A DNA stretch of 64,000 nt from Bradyrhizobium sp. ARR65. GTDB lineage: Bacteria; Pseudomonadota; Alphaproteobacteria; Rhizobiales; Xanthobacteraceae. The stretch covers positions 228 through 64,227 of the forward strand of contig NZ_AWZU01000043.1 in NCBI RefSeq assembly GCF_000472385.1, read 5' to 3'. Positions 26,418 through 35,980 of the stretch are shown here, one piece after another; positions within the stretch are counted from its first letter, which is position 1; each line of letters starts with the position of its first letter. The position numbers and the translations under genes are program-made. The notes below the pieces were generated by a model. It had not been told where the DNA came from. It searched no databases and was given only the letters and a program-made list of their open reading frames with translations.

Positions 26418-27112
26418 TGCTGACGTTCTCTCATGTCGACAGCTTCTACGATCGCAGCCACATCCTTCACGATGTCTGCCTCGACGTGCCCGACGGCAAG
26501 GTCACGGCCGTGCTCGGCCGCAACGGCACCGGAAAGACCACGCTGCTGAAAACCTTGATGGGCCTCACCGACCGGATGGACGGCGAGATCAGCCTCGATG
26601 CGACCGACATCGGCAAAGCGCCGACCTTCAGGCGGGCGAGAGCCGGGATCGCCTATGTGCCGCAAGGGCGGGAGATCATTCCCGACTTCACCATTCGCGA
26701 AAACATCCTGATGGGCTCGTTTGCGCGGGCGGACGGCAAGCGCGAAATCCCAAGGCTGGTCGCCGAGCTGTTTCCCTACCTGATGAACAATCTCGATCGC
26801 AATGGCGGCGTGCTTTCCGGCGGCCAGCAGCAACAGCTCGCGATCGCGCGCGCGCTCGCCGCCGATCCGAAGATCATCCTGCTCGACGAGCCCAACGAAG
26901 GCATCCAGCCGTCGATCGTCGAGGAGATCGAGAAGATCATCATCCGCCTCAATCGCGAGGTCGGGCTGACGGTGATCCTCGTCGAGCAGAACGTGTCATT
27001 CGTGCGCAACGCGGCGCATCGCTTCGTCATGATGGAGAAGGGACGGGTCGTCGCGGCCGGCGAGATCGGCGAGCTCACCGACGAGATGGTTCATCGTCAC
27101 ATGGCGGTGTGA
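26417..27112 (+). CDS. urtE: urea ABC transporter ATPase UrtE
   Basis: 231 residues, LivF-type ATPase: Walker A GRNGTGKTT, signature LSGGQQQQLAIARAL, Walker B IILLDEPNEGIQ. The Asn-Glu-Gly after the Walker B aspartate is typical of UrtE. It overlaps urtD by one base. The 117 bases to amiE contain no terminator, so read-through into amiE and the urease genes is likely. Confidence 0.93.
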   Translation: MLTFSHVDSFYDRSHILHDVCLDVPDGKVTAVLGRNGTGKTTLLKTLMGLTDRMDGEISLDATDIGKAPTFRRARAGIAYVPQGREIIPDFTIRENILMGSFARADGKREIPRLVAELFPYLMNNLDRNGGVLSGGQQQQLAIARALAADPKIILLDEPNEGIQPSIVEEIEKIIIRLNREVGLTVILVEQNVSFVRNAAHRFVMMEKGRVVAAGEIGELTDEMVHRHMAV

Positions 27113-27228
27113 CGCGAGATTTTGGGAGAGCAAACGAGACGCGCCACGGATGCGCGAGGAGAAGCGAGCGGATTTCAAGCGGTTGAAACTCAGGACAACG
27201 AACCCAAGCACGCTGCAAGGAGAGCACT

Positions 27229-28266
27229 ATGCTGCACGGTGATATTTCTTCAAGCCAGGACACGGTCGGCGTTGCCGTCGTGAACTACAAGATGCCGCGC
27301 CTTCATACCAAGGCCGAGGTGCTCGACAATGCGCGCAAGATCGCCGACATGATCGTCGGCATGAAGACCGGCCTGCCGGGCATGGACCTGGTGATCTTTC
27401 CGGAATACTCGACCCACGGCATCATGTACGACTCCAAGGAGATGTGCGAGACCGCATCGACCGTTCCCGGCGACGAAACGGAAATCTTTGCCGAGGCCTG
27501 CCGCAAGGCCAAGGTGTGGGGCGTGTTCTCGCTGACCGGCGAACGCCATGAGGAGCATCCGAACAAGGCGCCGTATAACACGCTCATCCTGATGAACGAC
27601 AAGGGCGAGATCGTGCAGAAGTATCGCAAGATCATGCCCTGGGTGCCGATCGAGGGCTGGTATCCCGGCAACTGCACATACGTGTCGGAAGGGCCCAAGG
27701 GACTGAAGGTCTCGCTCATCATCTGCGACGACGGCAATTATCCTGAGATCTGGCGTGATTGCGCGATGAAGGGCGCCGAGTTGATCGTGCGCTGCCAGGG
27801 CTACATGTATCCCGCCAAGGATCAGCAGGTGATCATGGCCAAGGCGATGGCCTGGGCCAATAATGTGTATGTCGCGGTCGCCAACGCGTCAGGCTTCGAC
27901 GGCGTCTATTCCTATTTCGGTCACTCGGCGATCATCGGCTTCGACGGCCGCACGCTCGGCGAATGCGGCGAGGAGGATTATGGCGTGCAATATGCGCAGC
28001 TGTCGAAGTCGCTGATCCGCGATGCGCGCAAGAACGGCCAGTCGCAGAACCATCTCTTCAAGCTGGTGCACCGCGGCTACACCGGCATGATCAATTCCGG
28101 CGAAGGCGACCGCGGCGTCGCCGCCTGTCCATATGACTTCTATTCGAAATGGATCGCCGATCCCGAAGGGACGCGCGAGATGGTCGAGTCCTTCACGCGG
28201 TCCACGGTTGGCACCGAGGAATGCCCGATCGAAGGCATTCCGAACAAGAAGGTCGCGCATCGCTGA
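27229..28266 (+). CDS. amiE: aliphatic amidase
   Basis: 345 residues, near the usual 346 for AmiE, and very close to the Pseudomonas enzyme ([20 protein letters not shown]). Nitrilase-fold catalytic residues are present: E59 in FPEY, K134 in YRKI, C166 in [11 protein letters not shown]. It hydrolyses short aliphatic amides such as acetamide or propionamide to the acid and ammonia in the cytoplasm. AAGGAGAG precedes the ATG. It lies between the amide/urea importer and urease, under the same AmiC-AmiR leader (inferred). Confidence 0.96.
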   Translation: MLHGDISSSQDTVGVAVVNYKMPRLHTKAEVLDNARKIADMIVGMKTGLPGMDLVIFPEYSTHGIMYDSKEMCETASTVPGDETEIFAEACRKAKVWGVFSLTGERHEEHPNKAPYNTLILMNDKGEIVQKYRKIMPWVPIEGWYPGNCTYVSEGPKGLKVSLIICDDGNYPEIWRDCAMKGAELIVRCQGYMYPAKDQQVIMAKAMAWANNVYVAVANASGFDGVYSYFGHSAIIGFDGRTLGECGEEDYGVQYAQLSKSLIRDARKNGQSQNHLFKLVHRGYTGMINSGEGDRGVAACPYDFYSKWIADPEGTREMVESFTRSTVGTEECPIEGIPNKKVAHR

Positions 28267-28280
28267 AGCCTAGCGTATTG

Positions 28281-28307
28281 CGGCGGCGGACCGTGCGTCT
28301 GCCGCCG
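28281..28307 (+). other. intercistronic hairpin between amiE and ureE
   Basis: Arms 28281-28291 and 28297-28307 pair over 11 bp (one G-T wobble) around CGTGC. No T-run follows, so it is more likely an mRNA-processing or stabilising structure than a full terminator. Confidence 0.5.
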
Positions 28308-28347
28308 TAAGCTTTGCCTGTTTCGACAATCTCTGGAGGTATCAGCG

Positions 28348-28878
28348 ATGCTGCGCATTGACCACGTGCTGGGGAGCCGGATGGAGCCCGCGTTGTCCGA
28401 GGAGCTTCACCGCCTCGAACATCAGGGTGCGGTCGATGTCGTCAATGTGCCGGCGCCCGATCTGGCGCGACGGCGCCTGCTGATCACCACCCGCGATGGC
28501 GAGGAGCTTGCGATCGCGTTGCCCCGTCATGAAAAGCTGTTCGATGGCGCCGTACTGTTGCTGGAAAATGACCGCGCCATCGTCGTTCGCGCTGCGACCG
28601 AGCGCTGGCTGAGGCTTGAGCCGCGGTCGATCTCCGATGCGATCGAGCTTGGCTACCACGTCGGCAATCTGCATTGGCGGGCGCGCTTCGGTGGCGAGGT
28701 GCTGCTGGTAGCGCTGGAGGGGCGTCCGGAAGATTACACAGAGCGATTGGAAAACCTGATCAGCTCCCGCCGGGTCGGCGTCACGGTACTCGATGAGGAC
28801 ACGGCGGACGCGACTGAGGCCGCCGAGCCGGCGTTGGCCGATGGCGGCCATGCCGGCCACCATCACCACGATCACTGA
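28348..28878 (+). CDS. ureE: urease accessory protein UreE (nickel metallochaperone)
   Basis: 176 residues. The N-terminal substrate-like domain and the metal-binding domain (IELGYHVGNLHWRARFGGEV, with the conserved GN-H-P/W region) are followed by a C-terminal histidine tail (GGHAGHHHHDH) for nickel storage. It delivers Ni to UreG/apo-urease. TCTGGAGG precedes the ATG. It is the first urease gene here, ahead of ureF. Confidence 0.93.
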   Translation: MLRIDHVLGSRMEPALSEELHRLEHQGAVDVVNVPAPDLARRRLLITTRDGEELAIALPRHEKLFDGAVLLLENDRAIVVRAATERWLRLEPRSISDAIELGYHVGNLHWRARFGGEVLLVALEGRPEDYTERLENLISSRRVGVTVLDEDTADATEAAEPALADGGHAGHHHHDH

Positions 28879-28884
28879 GCTGCC

Positions 28885-29556
28885 ATGCTATCGACCTTGC
28901 GCGCGATCTGGCAGACGGACGGAGCGTTCCCGAACGGATCGTTCGCCTTCTCCTACGGCATCGAGGGCGCGATCGCGTTGCGCCGCGACATGAGTCTACG
29001 CGACTTCGAGGCCTTGATCGAGGCCATGCTGAAACAGCGTTGGGCCGGTTACGACCGGGTTGCGATGCTGCTATCATATCGCGCTCACGGCGATCTGGCC
29101 GCAATCGCGATGGTCGATCGCGAGGTCGAGGCCTCCACCTTGATCGAGGCGCTACGCACCGGCTCCCGTCGCAACGGCGCGTCGTATCTCGCCGCGCATG
29201 CGCGTCTCGGTGAGCCGCTCGCGGTCGCTTTGCGCGATGCCGTGAAGGCAGGGGATTGTTGCGGCCATATCGCGGTCATGCAGGGCGCGGTCTGGTCTGC
29301 GCTCGGGCTCGGCGAACCGCTCTCGCAGCTGTGTTCGGGCTACGTGGCGGCATCCGGCGTGATCACCGCCGCCGTCAGGCTCGGTATCGTCGGCGCGCTG
29401 CAGGGGCAGGGTGTGCTGCAGCGCTGCCTGCCGCTGATCGAGCAACTCACGGCCCAGGACACGGCCGACGAGGTCGAGCTGATGAGCTTCATTCCCTTCC
29501 TCGATATCGCCGCCGCCCGGCATGCCCGGGCCGATCTGCGGCTGTTCGCCAATTGA
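28885..29556 (+). CDS. ureF: urease accessory protein UreF
   Basis: 223 residues, all-helical UreF family (QTDGAFPNGSFAFSYGIEGA near the N-terminus is the conserved P-x-G-x-x-x-x-S-x-G-x-E motif). It acts with UreD and UreG in the GTP-dependent assembly of the di-nickel centre. It starts six bases after ureE. Confidence 0.92.
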   Translation: MLSTLRAIWQTDGAFPNGSFAFSYGIEGAIALRRDMSLRDFEALIEAMLKQRWAGYDRVAMLLSYRAHGDLAAIAMVDREVEASTLIEALRTGSRRNGASYLAAHARLGEPLAVALRDAVKAGDCCGHIAVMQGAVWSALGLGEPLSQLCSGYVAASGVITAAVRLGIVGALQGQGVLQRCLPLIEQLTAQDTADEVELMSFIPFLDIAAARHARADLRLFAN

Positions 29557-29568
29557 GGGTCACTTCGC

Positions 29569-30264
29569 ATGCTGCTGACGCCAACGGAGCTGGAGCGCCT
29601 GACCATCTTCAACGCCGCCGAACTGGCGCGCCGCCGCCGCGGCCGCGGATTGAAGCTGAACTATCCGGAAGCGGTTGCCATCATCACCGACGAGATCCTG
29701 GAGGGCGCACGCGACGGCCGGTCGGTCGCCGACCTGATCGGCTTCGGCTCGACCATTTTGTCATCAGCGGATGTGCTGCCGGGCATCGCCGCGATGATGG
29801 ACATCATCCAGGTCGAATGCGTCTTTCCCGACGGCACCAAGCTCGTCACGGTGCATGAGCCGATTCGGCCGGCGCCGGGCACGGATGCGGATCACGAGCG
29901 GCCGGGTGTCATCATCGCCGGCGACGGCCAGATTGCGCTGAATGCCGGCCGCCGCACGGTGACGATGACGGCGGTCAACACTGGCGACCGGCCGATCCAG
30001 ATTGGCTCGCATTTCCATTTCTTCGAGGTCAACAAGGCGCTCGATTTCGATCGTGCCAGCGCCTTCAACATGCGGCTCGACATCCCCGCCGGTACAGCCG
30101 TCCGCTTTGAGCCAGGCGCCTCCAAGGAGGTGACGCTGGTCGAGTTCGGCGGCAGGCAGCACCTGACCGGCCTGAACAATCTCACCGACGGCCCGGCATC
30201 CGATGCGAGCGTTCGCGCCGCGGCGCTGGCACGGGCCCGGGCGCGCGGTTTCAATGGCGCCTGA
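29569..30264 (+). CDS. ureAB: fused urease gamma-beta subunit (UreA-UreB)
   Basis: 231 residues. Residues 1 to about 100 are the gamma subunit ([40 protein letters not shown]), and about 105-231 are the beta subunit ([40 protein letters not shown]). The fusion is known from Helicobacter UreA and several alphaproteobacteria, while most bacteria have two genes. Together with UreC it forms the urease core. GAGGG is upstream. Confidence 0.94.
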   Translation: MLLTPTELERLTIFNAAELARRRRGRGLKLNYPEAVAIITDEILEGARDGRSVADLIGFGSTILSSADVLPGIAAMMDIIQVECVFPDGTKLVTVHEPIRPAPGTDADHERPGVIIAGDGQIALNAGRRTVTMTAVNTGDRPIQIGSHFHFFEVNKALDFDRASAFNMRLDIPAGTAVRFEPGASKEVTLVEFGGRQHLTGLNNLTDGPASDASVRAAALARARARGFNGA

Positions 30265-30281
30265 TTTGAAAGGGGATTTGC

Positions 30282-31991
30282 GTGGCGATGATCGATCGGC
30301 GTGACTACGCCGCCCTTTACGGCCCGACCACGGGCGATGCCGTCAGGCTCGGCGATACCTCTCTTTATGCTGTCGTCGAGCAGGATCATGTCATCTATGG
30401 CGAGGAGTGCCTGCATGGCGGCGGCAAGACGCTGCGCGACGGCATCGGCATGGCCGGGATCACGAGCCGCGAAGGCGCACTCGACTTCCTGCTCTGCAAC
30501 GTGCTGGTGATCGATCCCGTCATCGGCATCGTCAAGGGCGATCTCGGCATCCGCGACGGGCGCATTGTCGGCATCGGCAAGGCCGGCAATCCGGCGATCA
30601 TGGACGGCGTCGATCCGAACCTGATCGTCTCCACCGGCACCACGGTGCGGGATTGCGAAGGCCTGATCGCGACGCCTGGGGCGATCGACGTGCACGTGCA
30701 TTTCGACAGCGCGGGCCTAGTCGAGCATGCGATCTCGAGCGGCATCACCACCATGATCGGCGGCTCGCTCGGACCGATCACGGTCGGCATCGACTCCAGC
30801 GGTCCGTTCAACACAGGCAAGATGCTGCAGGCCGCCGAGGCCTGGCCGATGAATTTCGGCTTCCTCGGTCGTGGCAATGCGCATCGCACCGCGCCGCTGA
30901 TCGAGCAGCTCGGGACCGGCGTGATGGGGCTGAAGCTGCACGAGGACTGGGGCTCGATGCCGGCGGCGATCGACACCTGCCTTAAGGTTGCCGACGACCA
31001 TGATTTCCAGGTGCAGATCCACACCGACACGCTGAACGAGTCTGGCTTTGTCGAGAATACGCTGGAGGCGATCGGCGGCCGCACCATCCACATGTATCAC
31101 ACCGAAGGCGCGGGCGGCGGCCACGCGCCCGACATCATCCGCGTCGCCGGCGAGATGCATTGCCTGCCATCGTCGACCAATCCGACCAATCCCTACACCG
31201 TCAACACGTTCGACGAACATCTCGACATGACGATGGTGTGCCATCATCTCAATCCGGCGATCCCCGAAGACGTCGCCTTTGCGGAAAGCCGTATCCGCGC
31301 CCAGACCATCGCGGCCGAGGATGTGCTGCATGACATCGGCGCGATCTCGATGCTGGGCTCCGACAGCCAGGGTATGGGCCGCATCCACGAGGTGATCTGC
31401 CGGACCTGGCAGCTTGCCTCCAAGATGAAGGATCAGCGCGGCCCATTGCCCGAGGACAGGCCGGGCGTCGGCGACAATGCGCGTATCCGCCGCTATATCG
31501 CGAAATACACCATCAACGCGGCTAGGACTTTCGGCATCGCCGACCACGTCGGCTCGCTGGAGGCCGGCAAGATCGCCGACATCGTGGTCTGGCGCCCGGC
31601 GTTCTTCGGCATCAAGCCGGAGCTCGTGATCAAGGGCGGCTTCATCGCCTGGGGCGCCATGGGGGACAGCGCGGCTTCGCTGATGACATGCCAGCCGATC
31701 CTGATGCGGCCGCAATGGGGCGCATTCGGCCGCGCCGCCTCGGCGCTGTCGGCATGCTTCGTGCATCCGCTTGCGCTGGAACGCAATCTGGCGAGCGGGC
31801 TCGGCCTGTCGAAAACGCTGTTGCCGGTGAAGGGGACCCGCGACTTGAGCAAGCGCGACATGCTGTGGAACAACGCTTGTCCGCGCATCAATGTCGATCC
31901 AGAAACCTTCGATGTGTTTGTCGATGGTGCGCTCGCGACCTGCGAACCGGCGCGCGAGCTGCCTTTGGCACGCCGTTACATGTTGAGGTGA
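30282..31991 (+). CDS. ureC: urease alpha subunit (catalytic)
   Basis: 569 residues, the usual length. The GTG at 30282 follows AAAGGGGA; an ATG is six bases later. Ni-ligand histidines are in DVHVHFD, the carbamylated lysine in [12 protein letters not shown], further ligands in [14 protein letters not shown] and [17 protein letters not shown], the flap [20 protein letters not shown] and the Asp ligand in [12 protein letters not shown]. It hydrolyses urea to ammonia and carbamate. The preceding gene is the fused gamma-beta subunit. Confidence 0.96.
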   Translation: MAMIDRRDYAALYGPTTGDAVRLGDTSLYAVVEQDHVIYGEECLHGGGKTLRDGIGMAGITSREGALDFLLCNVLVIDPVIGIVKGDLGIRDGRIVGIGKAGNPAIMDGVDPNLIVSTGTTVRDCEGLIATPGAIDVHVHFDSAGLVEHAISSGITTMIGGSLGPITVGIDSSGPFNTGKMLQAAEAWPMNFGFLGRGNAHRTAPLIEQLGTGVMGLKLHEDWGSMPAAIDTCLKVADDHDFQVQIHTDTLNESGFVENTLEAIGGRTIHMYHTEGAGGGHAPDIIRVAGEMHCLPSSTNPTNPYTVNTFDEHLDMTMVCHHLNPAIPEDVAFAESRIRAQTIAAEDVLHDIGAISMLGSDSQGMGRIHEVICRTWQLASKMKDQRGPLPEDRPGVGDNARIRRYIAKYTINAARTFGIADHVGSLEAGKIADIVVWRPAFFGIKPELVIKGGFIAWGAMGDSAASLMTCQPILMRPQWGAFGRAASALSACFVHPLALERNLASGLGLSKTLLPVKGTRDLSKRDMLWNNACPRINVDPETFDVFVDGALATCEPARELPLARRYMLR

Positions 31992-31994
31992 GCG

Positions 31995-32648
31995 ATGCTC
32001 CACAGTCTGCGCACATCTGACCATGAGATCCGCAGCGGCGCCGGCGCGGCCCGCGTCGGCATCGGCGGCCCCGTCGGCTCCGGCAAGACCGCGCTGATCG
32101 AGGCGCTGATCCCCGTACTGCAGCGACGCGGCATCGACTTCGCCGTCGTCACCAATGATCTCGTCACCAGGGAGGACGCGGAGCGGCTGCGGCGCTCGGG
32201 CCTGATCGATCCGGCGCGGGTGTCGGCGGTTGAGGCGGGTGCCTGTCCGCATACCGTAATCCGCGAGGATCCGACCCTCAACATCGCCGCCGGTGACGAG
32301 CTCGAGGCGCGCTTTCCCGGACTTGAGCTGATCCTGTTCGAATCTGGCGGCGACAATCTCGCCTCCACCTTCTCGCTCGATCTGGTGGACTGGTGGATTT
32401 TCGTCATCGACGTCGCCGGCGGCGACGACATTCCGCGCAAGAGGGGACCGGGCATGTTGCGCTGTGACCTTCTGATCGTGAACAAGATCGATCTCGCGCC
32501 CCACGTCGGCGTCGATCTCGATCGCATGCTGGCGGAGGCGCGGCAGGTGCGCGGCGCAAAGGCTGTGGTCCCGACCAACCTGAAGAACGGCGTTGGCGTG
32601 GAGGCGGTCGCCGATGCGATCTCTGCTGCAGTCCTGTTCCGGGTCTGA
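31995..32648 (+). CDS. ureG: urease accessory GTPase UreG
   Basis: 217 residues. P-loop [15 protein letters not shown], the Ni-binding Cys-Pro-His motif in [14 protein letters not shown], and the guanine-specificity motif [13 protein letters not shown] are all present. It drives GTP-dependent nickel insertion with UreE, UreF and UreD. It begins three bases after ureC and overlaps ureD at its 3' end. Confidence 0.95.
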   Translation: MLHSLRTSDHEIRSGAGAARVGIGGPVGSGKTALIEALIPVLQRRGIDFAVVTNDLVTREDAERLRRSGLIDPARVSAVEAGACPHTVIREDPTLNIAAGDELEARFPGLELILFESGGDNLASTFSLDLVDWWIFVIDVAGGDDIPRKRGPGMLRCDLLIVNKIDLAPHVGVDLDRMLAEARQVRGAKAVVPTNLKNGVGVEAVADAISAAVLFRV

Positions 32649-33492
32649 TACCGGACGATCGGTCGACGCCGCGCTCGTGGTTGAACGGGCCGGCGGCCGC
32701 AGCGTCCTGCGTCGCCAGCAGATTCGCTATCCCTTGCATATCACGCGAGGCTTTTATCTCGACGCGACCAGGCCGGACCTGCTGACGCTCTATCTCCAGT
32801 CCGCCTCGGGCGGGCTCTATGCCGGCGATCGCATTCGTCTCAATGTCGATGTTGGTCGGGGCGCAGCATTTCATCTGACGACACAGGCCGCGACCGTCGT
32901 GCATGCTGGCCGCAACAGCGGTGCGACGCAGCGGCAGCGCGTGTACGTCGAGCCTGGCGGCTTTTGTGCCCTCACGAGCGATGCCTACGTGCTGTTTCCC
33001 GATGCTGATCTCACCTTGGAAACGGACGCCGTCGTCGCTGACGACGCTGTGCTGTGCTTGGCCGATGGCTTTGCGGTCCATGATCCCCGAAAATCTGATC
33101 GAGAGGCCGGGGTGCGACCATTCAAGGCACGTCCATTCGAGCGGTTCGAGGGACGGCTCGCCGTGTCGCGGCCGGACGGCCGTCTGCTGCTGAAGGATCT
33201 CGGCGCGATCGACGGCAATGAGCTGCACAATGGCGCGCTTGGTCCCTGGGCCGCGGCCGCGAACCTGCTGCTGATCGCGCCGCAGGCGAGATGGCCGGCA
33301 CGTCAGGAGCTGGAGCAGGCGGCCGATCGCAACGGTGCGCTCGGCGGTTGCTCGGTGGCGCCGAACGGCGCCGGGCTGATCTTGCGCATTCTCGCGCCCG
33401 ATGGCGGGACCTTGGCGCGCGCGATGGATGCCGCCTTTCACGTCGCGGCCGCCGCCGCGCTCGGTGTCGCGCTGGCGCGTCGCCGGAAATAA
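32614..33492 (+). CDS. ureD: urease accessory protein UreD
   Basis: 292 residues from ATG 32614 (a TTG start at 32593 is possible), UreD/UreH family ([60 protein letters not shown]). It forms the chaperone complex with UreF and UreG. It overlaps ureG by 35 bases, ends the operon and is followed by a palindromic repeat. ureD at the end of the cluster is uncommon, since it usually comes first. Confidence 0.9.
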   Translation: MRSLLQSCSGSDTGRSVDAALVVERAGGRSVLRRQQIRYPLHITRGFYLDATRPDLLTLYLQSASGGLYAGDRIRLNVDVGRGAAFHLTTQAATVVHAGRNSGATQRQRVYVEPGGFCALTSDAYVLFPDADLTLETDAVVADDAVLCLADGFAVHDPRKSDREAGVRPFKARPFERFEGRLAVSRPDGRLLLKDLGAIDGNELHNGALGPWAAAANLLLIAPQARWPARQELEQAADRNGALGGCSVAPNGAGLILRILAPDGGTLARAMDAAFHVAAAAALGVALARRRK

Positions 33493-33529
33493 TCAGCGCC
33501 GCGCCAGCCCACGCTCGTGCCAGCTCACC

Positions 33530-33632
33530 GCTGTCATGCCCCGCTTCAAGCGGGGCATCCGGTACGCCGCGGAAGTCGTGAAAATCGACATGCCGGCGTT
33601 TACCGGATCGCCCGGTCAAGCCTGGCGATGAC
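33530..33632. repeat. palindromic intergenic repeat (RPE-like)
   Basis: TGCCCCGCTTCAAGCGGGGC (33537-33556, extending by one base) is a perfect inverted repeat, followed by a less regular second part ending GGCGATGACA. The form is typical of Rhizobiales intergenic palindromes. It sits between convergent ureD and the VWA gene and can serve as a bidirectional transcription stop (inference). Confidence 0.65.
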
Positions 33633-33658
33633 AACTAACTGGTTGCGGCACGAACGGC

Positions 33659-35980
33659 TCAGCGCCGTGCCAGCCTGAAATACAGCTCCGACAAGCGCGT
33701 CGGCAGATCATTGATCTGGTGCACCAGCATGGTGTTGCCGCGTCCGAAGATGCGGGCTGCGGCCGCTGCTCCGGCATTGCCGAGCACCACGCCATAGGCG
33801 TCGATGCCGTTCATGTGCAGATTGATCGCCGCGCGCCTGGCGTCTTCGACCAGATCGAGCGGATCGGCGACATCGATGTCGGACGGCTCGCCGTCAGTGA
33901 GCACGATCAGCAGCTTGCGGCTGGTCGTGGTTGTTGCCATCACGTGGCCGGCGTGACGGAGTGCGGTACCGAGGCGGGTAGAGAGGCCGGAGACGAGCCC
34001 GGCCAGCCGCGCCCGGCAATCACGGTCGTAGGGCTCGTCGAAATGCTTGACGGTTGTGATCCGCACGTCGTCGCGGCCGTCGGAGGCGAAGGCGAGCAGG
34101 CCGAAGGGATCGCCGAGCTGATCCATGGCCTCGGAGAGCAGCGCGACCGCCAGCCGCTCGACGTCGAGGATCGTCGCGCCCGACGGCAGGCGGTCGCGAG
34201 TGGACTCCGAGGTGTCGATCAGCAGCAAGGCGGACAAGTCGCGATGCACTGGTTTCGACGAGCGAAACACGCGCGGATCGGGCTCCTGGCCGCTGCGCAG
34301 CGCGATGCCGGCATCCAGCATCGCGTCGACGTCGAGATCATAGCCATCATGCTGCCGCTTCAGTCTCACCGCACGGCCGATGCGGACGCCACGCACCAGC
34401 TGCTGCACGCGATGCCGCAGGGCGCTGGAACGATCGAGCGCCTCGTCGACAGCCCTCGCATCGGCAGGCGGGGCTGCGACCTCGCGCACGACCGTCCAGT
34501 CCGGCCGCTCGACGCCATGTGTGCGATCCCACTCTGGATAGCGTGCGATGATGGTACCGCGTTCGTCTGGGGCGGCCGGCCTGCCGCGGCCAGGCTCGGG
34601 TTCGGCCGTGTCAGGATCACCTTGCTGCCTGTCGCTGTCGGCGTTTTCCTGTCGATCGATGCGCATGGCATCGACGAACAGCTCCAGCACCTCGTCTGAG
34701 GGTGGCGCATTGTCGCCGAAATCCCACAGGCCCAGCCCGTCATCGCGATACATCGGCTCGACAACATAGGTCTTGGCGTTGAACTGCACCCGCATCTGGC
34801 CTAGGTCGTTGCCGAGCAGCATGCCGATCTCACGGCTGATCGCGCTGTCTTCAATGCGCGGCAGGGCGGCTGCGAACAACGCGCGGCCCTTGGCGACGAA
34901 GCCATCATCATCGTTGCAGGTTGGATCGAACAGGGCACGCGCCAGTCGCGCCAACAGAACCGGCGCGGTCGCAACGCCGCCCGGCGCGGCGATATGGTAG
35001 GGCGCCCAGAGCCGGCGCAGGCCGGGCAGGCCGCGCATCGCCAGCGTCTCGACCCGTGCATCTTCGATCAGGTTGACCAGGGCGACCTGCAGCGGCTTAA
35101 GCGTCCCGATCGTGAAGCGGGCGTGTCCCAGCACGAGATGCGCCTGCGCATGGGCGGCTGCGGCCCGAAACAGCGCGCGGCCCGCATCGCCTTGTACGCC
35201 GCGATAGACCTCCGGCAGCCGGATCAGCGGACCGGCGATCGAACTGCGCCGCTGCGGCTTGTCGTTGCCGCCGCCCGCCATTCTGCGCAACCGCGGTGCC
35301 TTGCCCCATAGCGCCGTCGTGAACGCCTTCAGCCCGGCCTCCACATCGGGGAAGCAGATGTCAGCGGGATTGCGCGCGATCGTGCGTCGCGCGAGCTCAT
35401 CCTGCAGCGAGAAGAATGCGAGCCGCCGCTTGTGGTCGCCCGCGCCTGCGCGCAGGCCGGCGGCGATGAAATTCTCAAAGTCCTGGACGGTTCCGGGAGC
35501 GAGAATGTCGCCCATGCTGCCCGCGGTCGGCGCGACCGATTCCGGCGCCTGCCGCGCCAGGGTCTCCATCGCACGCCACCAGCGCGACAATGCTGCGCCA
35601 TGGCCGAGGAAGCGGCGCGCCGGACCGAGCGCCTTCAACGACGCGCTGGCGGCCTGTGCGCCGGCCTGGCGGCAGATTTCCGTGGTCGCTTGCGCCGCTC
35701 CGAGAAGCGGTGCGATCTCACTCGTCGACGCTGCGTTGCTGCAGGCCTCCCAATAGGCGATCAGGCAGGAGGGACCGGCATTGACATTGGCAAGCGCGAG
35801 CACCGCGCCGGCCCAGGCCTCGCACTCCGCTGCATCGAAGTGGCGCGACAGCGTATCCCACGTGTTCACAAACAGTGGCCATAGATTGTCCCGCTGACGC
35901 ATCAGAAGGTGCAACCGGCGCGTATCGCCCTCCGGCTCGGACAGCCCCCGAAACGCGACCGGTGGTTTCGCCGCGCTCAC
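33659..35980 (-). CDS. CbbO/NorD-type VWA-domain protein
   Basis: 773 residues. A large helical N-terminal region is followed by a charged linker (about 430-480) and a C-terminal von Willebrand A domain with the MIDAS motif DTSES at 589-593. Such proteins bind the hexameric CbbQ/NorQ ATPase ring and act as adaptors that activate a target enzyme (RubisCO, NO reductase). Its 3'-most neighbour is ureD, convergent. It overlaps the AAA+ gene by four bases. No cbb or nor gene is visible, so the target is unknown; urease, the amidase or a distant enzyme are candidates. Confidence 0.88.
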   Translation of the reverse strand: MSAAKPPVAFRGLSEPEGDTRRLHLLMRQRDNLWPLFVNTWDTLSRHFDAAECEAWAGAVLALANVNAGPSCLIAYWEACSNAASTSEIAPLLGAAQATTEICRQAGAQAASASLKALGPARRFLGHGAALSRWWRAMETLARQAPESVAPTAGSMGDILAPGTVQDFENFIAAGLRAGAGDHKRRLAFFSLQDELARRTIARNPADICFPDVEAGLKAFTTALWGKAPRLRRMAGGGNDKPQRRSSIAGPLIRLPEVYRGVQGDAGRALFRAAAAHAQAHLVLGHARFTIGTLKPLQVALVNLIEDARVETLAMRGLPGLRRLWAPYHIAAPGGVATAPVLLARLARALFDPTCNDDDGFVAKGRALFAAALPRIEDSAISREIGMLLGNDLGQMRVQFNAKTYVVEPMYRDDGLGLWDFGDNAPPSDEVLELFVDAMRIDRQENADSDRQQGDPDTAEPEPGRGRPAAPDERGTIIARYPEWDRTHGVERPDWTVVREVAAPPADARAVDEALDRSSALRHRVQQLVRGVRIGRAVRLKRQHDGYDLDVDAMLDAGIALRSGQEPDPRVFRSSKPVHRDLSALLLIDTSESTRDRLPSGATILDVERLAVALLSEAMDQLGDPFGLLAFASDGRDDVRITTVKHFDEPYDRDCRARLAGLVSGLSTRLGTALRHAGHVMATTTTSRKLLIVLTDGEPSDIDVADPLDLVEDARRAAINLHMNGIDAYGVVLGNAGAAAAARIFGRGNTMLVHQINDLPTRLSELYFRLARR

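Noticed and set aside
30717-32504. 595-codon minus-strand open frame across ureC-ureG
   Set aside because: High-GC antisense shadow of well-identified urease genes; arginine/aspartate-rich with no recognisable domain.
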